This document shows positions 46,291 to 54,520 of a DNA stretch of 64,000 nt, piece by piece. The notes beneath the pieces are model-generated. The model saw only the letters and a program-made list of their open reading frames with translations. It was not told the DNA's origin and did no database searches. The stretch is from Mycolicibacterium flavescens (lineage in GTDB: Bacteria > Actinomycetota > Actinomycetes > Mycobacteriales > Mycobacteriaceae), in the NCBI RefSeq assembly GCF_001722335.1, contig NZ_MIHA01000011.1, positions 45,041 to 109,040 of the forward strand. The letters are read 5' to 3'. The first letter of the stretch is position 1; each line of letters begins with the position of its first letter. Position numbers and translations under genes: made by a program.

Positions 46291-48030
46291 GTGAGTGAGC
46301 CGATTCCCGCCAGCGGACACACCCTGCTGGGCCCCCAACAGCGGGCTGATGCCTGGAAGCGGTTGGGCAGCGAGCAGTTCGACGTGGTGGTGATCGGCGG
46401 GGGTGTGGTCGGCGCGGGCGCGGCGCTGGACGCGGCGACGCGCGGTCTGAAGGTCGCGCTGGTCGAGGCCCGAGATTTCGCGTCCGGCACGTCGAGCCGG
46501 TCGTCGAAGATGTTCCACGGTGGGCTGCGCTATCTCGAGCAGCTGGAGTTCGGGTTGGTGCGCGAAGCGCTGTACGAGCGCGAGCTGTCGTTGACGACGC
46601 TGGCGCCGCATCTGGTCAAACCGCTGCCGTTCCTGTTCCCGCTGACCAACCGGTGGTGGGAGCGGCCCTACGTGGCGGCGGGCATCTTCCTCTACGACCA
46701 GCTCGGCGGCGCGAAATCCGTTCCCGCGCAGAAACATCTGACCAAGTCCGGTGCGCTGCGTCTGGCGCCGGGGTTGAAGCGGTCCTCGCTGATCGGCGGG
46801 ATCCGGTATTACGACACCGTCGTCGACGACGCCCGCCACACCATGACCGTCGCCCGCACCGCGGCGCACTACGGCGCGGTGGTGCGCACCTCCACCCAGG
46901 TGGTGGCGCTGCTGCGCGAAGGTGACCGGGTGATCGGCGTGCAGGTGCGCGACTCCGAGGACGGCTCGGTCACCGAGGTGCGTGGCCACGTCGTGGTCAA
47001 CGCCACCGGCGTGTGGACCGACGAGATCCAGGCGCTGTCCAAGCAGCGCGGCCGGTTCCGGGTGCGCGCCTCCAAGGGGGTGCACATCGTGGTGCCGCGC
47101 GACCGGATCGTCAGCGAGGTGGCGATCATCCTGCGCACCGAGAAGTCGGTGCTGTTCGTCATCCCGTGGGGTACGCACTGGATCATCGGCACCACCGACA
47201 CCGACTGGAACCTGGACCTGGCGCATCCGGCGGCCACCAAGGCCGACATCGACTACATCCTCGAACGGGTCAACACCGTGCTCGCGACCCCGTTGACGCA
47301 CGACGACATCGACGGCGTGTACGCCGGCCTGCGCCCGCTGCTGGCCGGCGAGAGCGAGGAGACCTCGAAGCTGTCGCGTGAGCACGCCGTCGCGGTGCCC
47401 GCGCCGGGCCTGGTGGCGATCGCCGGCGGCAAGTACACGACGTACCGGGTGATGGGGGAGGACGCGATCGACGCCGCCGCTGAGTTCGTGCCCGCCCGGG
47501 TGGCGCCGTCGATCACCGAGAAGGTGCCGCTGCTCGGCGCCGACGGCTACTTCGCGCTGATCAACCAGACCCAAAGTGTGGGAAAGCATTACGACCTGCA
47601 CCCGTACCGGGTACGGCATCTACTGGACCGGTACGGCTCTCTGATCGGTGAGGTGCTCGAGATGGCCGAGGGTCGTCCCGAGCTGCTGACCCCGATCACC
47701 GAGGCGCCGGTGTATCTGAAGGTCGAGGCGTGGTACGCGGCGGCCGCCGAGGGCGCGCTGCATCTCGAGGACATTCTGGCCCGGCGGATGCGGATCTCGA
47801 TCGAGTACCCGCACCGCGGGGTGGACTGTGCGCGCGAGGTCGCCGAAACCGTTGCGCCGGTGCTGGGTTGGAGCGCCGAGGACGTCGACCGCGAAGTCAA
47901 CACCTACCTGGCCAGGGTGGATGCCGAGATCCGGTCGCAGCAGGAACCCGACGACGAGTCGGCCGACGCGCTGCGCGTGGCCGCGCCGGAGGCGCGCGCC
48001 GAGATCCTCGAGCCGGTGCCGTTGAATTGA
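46291..48030 (+). CDS. glpD2: glycerol-3-phosphate dehydrogenase, FAD-dependent
   Basis: This 579-residue GlpD-type enzyme oxidises glycerol-3-phosphate to DHAP and feeds electrons to quinone. FAD loop DVVVIGGGVVGAGAALDAATRG (about 33-54), SRSSKMFHGGLRYLEQ and the C-terminal DAO_C domain (YDLHPYRVRHLLDRYG to the end, with RRMRISIEY) are all present. GTG 46291 is preferred because MSEPI-type N-termini match the family; 57 bases upstream to the lpdA stop are noncoding. Its stop overlaps the next gene (TTGA). Confidence 0.95.
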   Translation: MSEPIPASGHTLLGPQQRADAWKRLGSEQFDVVVIGGGVVGAGAALDAATRGLKVALVEARDFASGTSSRSSKMFHGGLRYLEQLEFGLVREALYERELSLTTLAPHLVKPLPFLFPLTNRWWERPYVAAGIFLYDQLGGAKSVPAQKHLTKSGALRLAPGLKRSSLIGGIRYYDTVVDDARHTMTVARTAAHYGAVVRTSTQVVALLREGDRVIGVQVRDSEDGSVTEVRGHVVVNATGVWTDEIQALSKQRGRFRVRASKGVHIVVPRDRIVSEVAIILRTEKSVLFVIPWGTHWIIGTTDTDWNLDLAHPAATKADIDYILERVNTVLATPLTHDDIDGVYAGLRPLLAGESEETSKLSREHAVAVPAPGLVAIAGGKYTTYRVMGEDAIDAAAEFVPARVAPSITEKVPLLGADGYFALINQTQSVGKHYDLHPYRVRHLLDRYGSLIGEVLEMAEGRPELLTPITEAPVYLKVEAWYAAAAEGALHLEDILARRMRISIEYPHRGVDCAREVAETVAPVLGWSAEDVDREVNTYLARVDAEIRSQQEPDDESADALRVAAPEARAEILEPVPLN

Positions 48031-48890
48031 GACGGTCCCGACCGGCGCCGCTGCCGGTGCGCGACGGTCTGGGGCCCGCCAGGGTGCGGCTGCGCGGCGG
48101 TGCCGTGCTGGTCGAGCTGGCGTCGCGGTTCGGTGAGGCGGCTGCGGCGAAAGTGTTTGCCGGCGAGGTGGTTTGCGCCGACGGGACACCGGTGACGCCC
48201 GGCACGGTGCTGCCGCCGGGGGCATTCGTGTACATGTACCGGGAACTGCGCGACGAGGTGCCGGTGCCGTTCGACATCCCGGTGCTGTATCGCGACGACG
48301 ACATCGTCGTGGTGGACAAGCCGCATTTTCTGGCGACGATGCCGCGGGGCGGACACGTCGCGCAGACCGCGCTGGTGCGGTTGCGGCGCGCGCTGGATCT
48401 TCCCGAGCTGTCGCCGGCGCACCGGCTGGACCGGTTGACCGCCGGGGTGCTGGTGTTCACGGCGCGGCGCGAGGTGCGGGGCGCGTATCAGACGCTGTTC
48501 GCGCGCGGCGAGGTGACCAAGACGTATCTCGCGCGGGCCCGCGTCGACGAGACGCTGCGTTTCCCACAGGTGGTGTGGAGCCGGATCGTCAAGCGGCGCG
48601 GCTCATTACAGGCGGTCGAAACCTGCGGGCCGCCCAACGCCGAGACCGTGGTGGCGAGCTTGGGGGCCGGGTTGTACCGGCTGACACCGACGACCGGACG
48701 CACCCATCAGCTGCGGGTCCACATGAACTCGCTGGGCTTGCCGATCTACGGAGACCCGCTGTACCCGGAGGTTCTCGACGTCGCGCCCGGTGACTTCTCG
48801 CGCCCGCTGCAGCTGTTGGCGCAGCGGTTGGAGTTCGAGGATCCGCTGAGCGGCCGGCCGCGGGTATTCGTCAGCGCCCGCTCGTTGTAG
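48027..48890 (+). CDS. RluA-family RNA pseudouridine synthase
   Basis: This 287-residue pseudouridine synthase has an S4-like N-terminal part. The catalytic motif is HRLDRLTAGVLVF, with the essential Asp in HRLDR; the C-terminal GRTHQLRVHMNSLGLPIYGDPLYP is typical of the RluA branch. TTG 48027 overlaps the glpD2 stop; GTG 48057 is an alternative. The RNA position modified is unknown. Similar to Rv3300c by layout and place. Confidence 0.9.
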   Translation: MRRSRPAPLPVRDGLGPARVRLRGGAVLVELASRFGEAAAAKVFAGEVVCADGTPVTPGTVLPPGAFVYMYRELRDEVPVPFDIPVLYRDDDIVVVDKPHFLATMPRGGHVAQTALVRLRRALDLPELSPAHRLDRLTAGVLVFTARREVRGAYQTLFARGEVTKTYLARARVDETLRFPQVVWSRIVKRRGSLQAVETCGPPNAETVVASLGAGLYRLTPTTGRTHQLRVHMNSLGLPIYGDPLYPEVLDVAPGDFSRPLQLLAQRLEFEDPLSGRPRVFVSARSL

Positions 48891-48891
48891 G

Positions 48892-49743
48892 TCAGGCCGG
48901 GCTGCGCAGGGTGTCGACCATCTCGTTGATGACGTTCGAATTGGGGCTGGCGGTGGAGCCCTCGCGCAGCGAGATGACGAACACGACCGAACCCTCGACT
49001 TTGGGGACCGTCGTGACGACGATGCTGTGGAACGCCGACGGCCCGGTGCACTCGCTGGTGGCGATGCCGGTGACGGTGGCGACGGTCTGCACGGCGGGGT
49101 GCGGGCCGATGCTGAACTCCCGGATCGGCGCGTACTCGATGTTCGGCGTCTTCCGGTCGCGGGTGTAGATCGGCGCCACCGTCTGCATCTCCTCGTCGAG
49201 TGCGGCCCGGATGTCGGGGTTCTTCGACCCGGTGACGCCGGCGATCGCGAGGTTCTGCTTGGTGCAGGCGGGGTTCGGAACCGTTGCCACCGCGCCGAGT
49301 TCGCGGATGACGCACTGCCCTTCGGGGCAAGGCTGCGCCCACCCGGTGCGCACACCGCACGCCGCGATGGTCCAGTCCGGCGGGGCGGCGTACGCCAGGC
49401 CGTACCGGTTGATGGTGGCGTTCCAACCAGGCTGCGACGTCTCGTCGACCGAGGCGGTGTAGCCGTCGCACGTCATCGACGGACCGGCGTTGGTGCTCTG
49501 TGGCGGCTGGATGGAATCCGACGGGCCGGGCTGGATCGCCGACGAGGGTGCGGGTGCCGCCGGTGTCGCGGTGGCGGGTTCGTCGCCGCTGTTCTGGGCG
49601 ATCAACACCGCCGAGAGCACCACGATGATCACGACGGCGACCGCCAGCGCGATCCACAACCACGGCGTGCGTCGCTGCCGGCCGGGGTGGTAGCCGGGGT
49701 AGTCATGTCCCGGCGGGATCGGCCCGGGGGTGGGGTAGCTCAA
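48892..49743 (-). CDS. membrane-anchored extracytoplasmic protein, function unknown
   Basis: This 283-residue protein has a proline/glycine/tyrosine-rich cytoplasmic N-terminus, one helix (about 28-50, WLWIALAVAVVIIVVLSAVLIA), a Pro/Ala/Ser linker (about 56-85) and an outer domain (about 88-283). The outer domain has four or five cysteines (MTCDGY, IAACGVRTGWAQPCPEGQC, ACTKQNL, ATSECTG). It resembles actinobacterial single-pass proteins with a DUF8017-like outer domain; I cannot assign a role. It ends 2 bases after the convergent pseudouridine synthase stop. Confidence 0.75.
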   Translation of the reverse strand: MSYPTPGPIPPGHDYPGYHPGRQRRTPWLWIALAVAVVIIVVLSAVLIAQNSGDEPATATPAAPAPSSAIQPGPSDSIQPPQSTNAGPSMTCDGYTASVDETSQPGWNATINRYGLAYAAPPDWTIAACGVRTGWAQPCPEGQCVIRELGAVATVPNPACTKQNLAIAGVTGSKNPDIRAALDEEMQTVAPIYTRDRKTPNIEYAPIREFSIGPHPAVQTVATVTGIATSECTGPSAFHSIVVTTVPKVEGSVVFVISLREGSTASPNSNVINEMVDTLRSPA

Positions 49744-49951
49744 AAGTCGCTCCGTGATTGATCATGCGGCGGTGGTGAGGGTGCGTCGTTCGACCGCTGC
49801 AGCCCCCGTGAGTCCAACTTTCGGCAGCCTAGTGCGCCGTCGGTGCCGATGGGGCGGTTTGCTTCAGAGCCGAAGCCCCGCCACTCACACTGAGCTGCGG
49901 GACCTCGGGGCCGGGTTCGTTTGGTCTGCGGCGTCCTCGTCGATGTGGGCG

Positions 49952-52900
49952 TCAGACCGCGTTCGGCGGCGTGATGTCGACGACCGTGACGGTGCCGTCT
50001 CCACGGTTGGCGACGAACAGCCGGTTGTTGTCGACGAGAACACCCCATGGTTCGTCACCGACCGCGATGGTGTCGACCACCGTATTCGTAGTGATGTCGA
50101 TGACCTCAACTCGGTTGTAGCCGTAGTTGGCGACGTACAACCGGTTACCGCTGATAACCATATTGGCAAGGAGCCCGCCGCCGACGTTGATGGGTTGTAC
50201 GCCTGGGGTTGACGAATCCGCGTCGACCTCGGCGTAGTTGTTTGCGAAGTCGACCACCGTCACTGTCCCGTTTGCGTTCGCGGTGTAGACGTGAAGGTGA
50301 GTGTTGACGACCGCGAAAGCGATACCGCGGGCACCGGACAAGCTGAGATCGTCGATCGTGGCCTGGACGCCGGGCGCGGGATCGATGTCGTGAAGCTCGA
50401 GCGAGACAGTCCGGATCTGAACGAGCGTGTTGTCGTAATGGTTCGCGACGACGAGGAGGTTGCCGCTGACGAATGCGGCGAACGGGCCGTCCTGCCCGAC
50501 GCTTATCGGCTGCACGCCGGCTATGGCCGGATTGGCGTCGATCACCGTGTTCGTGTTTGTGTCGATCACCCACACGGTGTTGTCGAGTGCATTCGTGACG
50601 AAAAGCTTGTTCAGGTAGAGCGCCAGGTGCCCCGCTGAGCTGCCCGTGTCAATCGACTGGACGCCCGCGAGGATGGGATCGGTATCGATGAGCGTATTCG
50701 CCGTGGTGTCAATTACAGAGACGCTGCCGTCACCATAGTTGCTGACGTAGAGGCGATTTCCGACCAGCCGCAGCTTGATTGGGTGGGTGCCGACTGTTAT
50801 TGCCTGCACTCCGGATGTGTTCGGATCGGTGTCGATCATCGTGTTGGTGTCGATGTCCACGACGGTCACGGTGCCGCTGTTGTAGTTGGTCACATACAGC
50901 CGGTTGCCGATCACCACCATGTCTGTGGGTGAGTCGCCGACGTTGAGGATGGTGTTGGTGGAGGCGACATTGACACTCACCGTGGCGGTATCGCTGCCGC
51001 CATTGCCGTCGGACACGGTGTAGGTGAGGGTGTCCACGCCGCTGAAGGTGGCGTTTGGCGTGTAGGTCAACGTGCCGGTGCCGACACCGGTGACGGTGCC
51101 GTTCGCGGCGCTGGCACCGGTGATGGTCAACGTGTCACCATCGGCATCCGTGTCGTTGGCCAGCAGGTCGGCCACAGACAGCGGAAGCGACGAACCCTGG
51201 GTGGTGTCGAAGGGGCCCTCGCCGACCGCCACCGGCGCGTCGTTGACGCCGGTGATCGTGATCGAAACCGTAGCTTGTGCGCTGTCGACATCGCCGTCGT
51301 TGACGACGTAGGTGAAGCTGTCGGTGCGGGTTTCGCCCGCGCCGAGGTCTTGGGCGTCGGGTGTGTAGGTGTAGGAGCCGGTGGCGGGGTTGAAGTTGGT
51401 GATGGTGCCGCTGCCTGGTTGGTCGACGATCTCGTAGGTAAGCGTCTCGCCGTCGACGTCGGTGCCCGGGGGCAGGACACCGTTGACAGCGGCGTCCTCG
51501 TCGGTGGTGAAGGACGCGTCAGCCGCCTCGGGGGCGTCGTTGACTCCGGTGATGGTGATCGAGACCGTGGCAGGGGCGCTGTCGACGTCCCCGTCGTTGA
51601 CGACGTAGGTGAAGCTGTCGGTGAGTTCTTCGCCGTCGTCCAGTGCGTCGGCGTTCACAGCCTGGAAAACGCCTGGGCCGTCGGTGTACACGGTGAGGGG
51701 TAGACCGAGATCAGCTGGCGCGTAGTAGTTCGAGATGACGATGGTGTACTGCTGTCCCGCAGTGAGGGGAACGGACAGCCGGGGCCGAAGATCGCCGCCC
51801 GAGTCGTCGTCGTAGGCGATCCGGTTGGCGCCGGGGTCGCTGGGGTCGAATTCGCCTTGGTAGACGTGCAGCACCGTGTCGATGGGAATCTCGGGCTGGC
51901 TGAACTCGTAGGTCCGAGTGCTGGCAGGTACGAAGGTAGTCGCGACGTAGGTATGTGGTCCGTAAAAAGCGCCCCAGTAAGCCGCGGGGCCCGAGGCGGT
52001 CCCCTGGGTGACTTGCGCGGGATCGTCGAGCGTGATCGTTCCGCCGTCAGCGCCGACGACGGTGCCGTGAAGCGGGGTGTAGGTGTAGGCGCCGGTAGCG
52101 GGATCGAAGTCGGTGATGACTCCGTTGATCGGTCCGTCGATGATGGTGTAGGTCAACTCATCACCGTCGACATCGGTGCCCGGGGGCAGCACACCGTCGA
52201 CCGGGGTGTCCTCGTCGGTGGTGAACGAGTCGTCCAGAGCCTCCGGTGCGTCGTTGACGCCTGTGACGGTGATCGACACGGTGGCAACCGAACTCATACC
52301 GGTGTTGCCGTCGGTCACCAGGTACGTGAACGTATCGGTGACTTCTTCACCGTCGTCGAGGGATTGGGCATCGGGAACGTAGGTGAACGTATTGCCCACC
52401 ACCGTCAAGGTCCCGTGACTCGGCGGCGTCAGCACCGTGTTGACGAACGGCGTCAGCGGGTCGTCCTCCGCGTCGCTGTCGTTTTCCAGCAGGTCGTCCA
52501 GCGTGAAAGTCAGCGTGGAGTCTTCGTCGACGGTGAACTCGTCGTCGGCCGCGACCGGTGCGTCGTTGACGCCGGTGATGACGATGGACACGGTGGCGGT
52601 GTTGCTGTCGACGTCGCCGTCGTTGACGACGTAATCGAAGGAGTCCTCGCGGGTTTCGCCCTCGGCGAGGTCGTCCGCGTCGGGCACGTAGGTGTACGAG
52701 CCGGTAACCGGGTCGAACGCGGTGATGGTGCCGTGCTCGGGCGGCCGAGTGATCTCGTAGGTCAAGCTGTCACCGTCGACGTCGATGCCGTCCGGCAGCG
52801 CGCCTTCGACTGCGGTGTCCTCATTGGTGGTGAAGTTGTCGTCAAGTGCCTCCGGAGCATCGTTGACCGCGCCCACCGTGACGGTGACCGTCGTCGTCGA

Positions 52901-54181
52901 GCTGTGCCCACCGCCGCCGAAGAACCCTCCTAGACCGTGCAGATGCCACGGGCTCGCCTCGTCAGAGACGGTGTAGGAGAACGAATCCTCACCGGTGAAA
53001 TTCTCGTTCGGGGTGTAGGTGAAGGTGCCGTCGTCGTTGAGCACCACCGAGCCGTTGGTGGGCTGGGTGTAGTCGGTGACCGTCAGCACGTCACCTGCAG
53101 GCCGGTCGGCATCAATGTCGTTGTCCAACACGGTGATATCCACGTCGGTGTCTTCGGACGTGGTGATCGCGTCGGCCACGGCCGTCGGGTTCTGGTTGAA
53201 GAACGTGCGCTGCAGTTCGCGCTGCACCCAGCCGAGGACGGCGAACAGCATCATCGGCGGAGCCGGGGTGTCCGGTCCCGGCGCCAGGATTCCTGAGAAG
53301 AACGACGTCACCGCGGTGACCGCGATGTTCACCAGCGCGACGGGAGCGCCGATCAGCGCTTCGATGGGGTTCGACGGCTGCCGGACCACCGGAGCGGGTG
53401 ACGGTGTTCCGGGCGCAGAGGTGGTGACCAGGGACTGTAGCTCCTGCTCGGAGTCGTTCGTCAGCGAGAACGTGGCAAGCTGCCCGCCCTGGGTGATACC
53501 TCCGGCCAGAGCACCGGCGTTCTTGTCGGCCCCGGCCGGCGCCAGGGACTGTGTTGACAGGACGGGCGCGAACGTCTGCGGCTTGACAGTCGGAGCGGAC
53601 TGCCGTGCAACAGTTTTCGTTTGTGGCGGTGCAGCCTGAACCGGCGGATCTGCCGGCGGGGGTGTCGCGGTCACTTCGGGAGCCGGTGTCGTGGTGGCCG
53701 GAGTCTCGTCCGTGGCCGGCGGCTCCTGCTCACCGCCCTCATTCTGCTCCTCGCCCTCCTCGGGCTGGCCGCTGAGCTGCGCTCCACCGCTGACGCTGAC
53801 CTTCATCTCCGGGGCACCGTTGTCACCGGGATCACCGCCGGGCTGACCGGGACCGTCGCCACCGGCCGCCGGGGGCTCGACGTGGGTGGGTTCTTCGTTG
53901 TTGGGCGTTGTGTCGGGGGTGTTCTGCGAGGTGTCCGATTCACCGTCTTCGGCGTGTGCGGTCCCGAGGCCGATGCTGGGTCCGGTGGTCGCCACGGCAA
54001 GCCCGACACCGAGCGCCACTGCCAGAGCTCCGACCCGGCCGACGTAGCGCCCGTATCCCGCACCGCCTGTTCCGACGTGCCCGACGCGGATCAACTCGCC
54101 GGGCCGACCGGCGTCGCCACGCAGACGCCGTCGCTGGCGGCGACCGGCGGTACCGACGGAACGATTGGGCTGAGCGATCAT
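49952..54181 (-). CDS. giant surface protein: cadherin/VCBS repeats plus YVTN beta-propeller
   Basis: This 1409-residue exported protein has a long basic signal peptide (about 1-77, RRQRRRLRG then GALAVALGVGLAVATTG, cut near AHA). An acidic proline-rich stretch (about 78-190) and a mycobacterial hydrophobic module (about 265-345, IEALIGAPVALVNIAVTAVTSFFSG) follow. About six or seven Ig-like repeats come next (DAITTSEDTDVDITVLDNDIDAD; SFTTDEDTPVDGVLPPGTDVDGD). A non-repeat domain is inserted near residues 720-840 (YWGAFYGPHTYVATTFVPAS). A seven-unit propeller of YVTN type lies from about 1085 to the end (VVIGNRLYVTNYNSGTVTVVDI). ATG 54181 follows GGGGGG. It is probably an adhesin; its promoter resembles that of the GH2 gene. 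Confidence 0.88.
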   Translation of the reverse strand: MIAQPNRSVGTAGRRQRRRLRGDAGRPGELIRVGHVGTGGAGYGRYVGRVGALAVALGVGLAVATTGPSIGLGTAHAEDGESDTSQNTPDTTPNNEEPTHVEPPAAGGDGPGQPGGDPGDNGAPEMKVSVSGGAQLSGQPEEGEEQNEGGEQEPPATDETPATTTPAPEVTATPPPADPPVQAAPPQTKTVARQSAPTVKPQTFAPVLSTQSLAPAGADKNAGALAGGITQGGQLATFSLTNDSEQELQSLVTTSAPGTPSPAPVVRQPSNPIEALIGAPVALVNIAVTAVTSFFSGILAPGPDTPAPPMMLFAVLGWVQRELQRTFFNQNPTAVADAITTSEDTDVDITVLDNDIDADRPAGDVLTVTDYTQPTNGSVVLNDDGTFTYTPNENFTGEDSFSYTVSDEASPWHLHGLGGFFGGGGHSSTTTVTVTVGAVNDAPEALDDNFTTNEDTAVEGALPDGIDVDGDSLTYEITRPPEHGTITAFDPVTGSYTYVPDADDLAEGETREDSFDYVVNDGDVDSNTATVSIVITGVNDAPVAADDEFTVDEDSTLTFTLDDLLENDSDAEDDPLTPFVNTVLTPPSHGTLTVVGNTFTYVPDAQSLDDGEEVTDTFTYLVTDGNTGMSSVATVSITVTGVNDAPEALDDSFTTDEDTPVDGVLPPGTDVDGDELTYTIIDGPINGVITDFDPATGAYTYTPLHGTVVGADGGTITLDDPAQVTQGTASGPAAYWGAFYGPHTYVATTFVPASTRTYEFSQPEIPIDTVLHVYQGEFDPSDPGANRIAYDDDSGGDLRPRLSVPLTAGQQYTIVISNYYAPADLGLPLTVYTDGPGVFQAVNADALDDGEELTDSFTYVVNDGDVDSAPATVSITITGVNDAPEAADASFTTDEDAAVNGVLPPGTDVDGETLTYEIVDQPGSGTITNFNPATGSYTYTPDAQDLGAGETRTDSFTYVVNDGDVDSAQATVSITITGVNDAPVAVGEGPFDTTQGSSLPLSVADLLANDTDADGDTLTITGASAANGTVTGVGTGTLTYTPNATFSGVDTLTYTVSDGNGGSDTATVSVNVASTNTILNVGDSPTDMVVIGNRLYVTNYNSGTVTVVDIDTNTMIDTDPNTSGVQAITVGTHPIKLRLVGNRLYVSNYGDGSVSVIDTTANTLIDTDPILAGVQSIDTGSSAGHLALYLNKLFVTNALDNTVWVIDTNTNTVIDANPAIAGVQPISVGQDGPFAAFVSGNLLVVANHYDNTLVQIRTVSLELHDIDPAPGVQATIDDLSLSGARGIAFAVVNTHLHVYTANANGTVTVVDFANNYAEVDADSSTPGVQPINVGGGLLANMVISGNRLYVANYGYNRVEVIDITTNTVVDTIAVGDEPWGVLVDNNRLFVANRGDGTVTVVDITPPNAV

Positions 54182-54234
54182 GGCGGATTCCCCCCGGTCG
54201 TTGACCTGACACACCGCACGTTGCGGGTTCAGCA

Positions 54235-54284
54235 AACATATGGCCAAGGAGTCCGTCGAGGAATCGGGGGTTTCCCTACATTTC
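54235..54284 (-). promoter_or_regulatory. promoter of the giant adhesin with upstream element GAAATGTAGGGAAA
   Basis: Minus strand: GAAATGTAGGGAAA (54284-54271), then -35 TTCCTC (54263-54258), a 17-base spacer, and -10 TATGTT (54240-54235). The order, spacing and flanking bases (GATTCCT, GGAC, GTTTGCTG) recur upstream of the GH2 gene at 56551-56600. Confidence 0.6.
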
Positions 54285-54520
54285 CGTCAAAACCTAGGCG
54301 AGGGTGCCGTCTCGTTTGCCCGCGACCACGGCCCGATGTCGACAGTTTTGCTGAACTCGCTCTACCGCTCTATTTCGACATATAGCAATTTGCTCTGATA
54401 CGCCTCTGGCGGGTCCTCGCAGAACCGCGGCTCGACGAGCGATGAAGTTGTTCTCGGCCGTGCGGACCGGTGTAACCGGGCCGCCAATCATCGTCGACGG
54501 GCGGATACAGTTCCAGCGAA
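54285..54520. other. gap between adhesin promoter and GH2 stop
   Basis: About 236 bases without a gene. It is more AT-rich in the middle (54340-54400). TTGCTA (about 54397-54392) and TAGAGC on the minus strand with an 18-base spacer could be a second, weaker promoter for the adhesin. Nothing else is recognised. Confidence 0.35.

Noticed and set aside
44608..47619. 1003-codon minus-strand open frame opposite lpdA and glpD2
   Set aside because: It lies antisense to two well-supported genes, has a low-complexity His/Arg/Val composition typical of high-GC shadow frames, and no domain.
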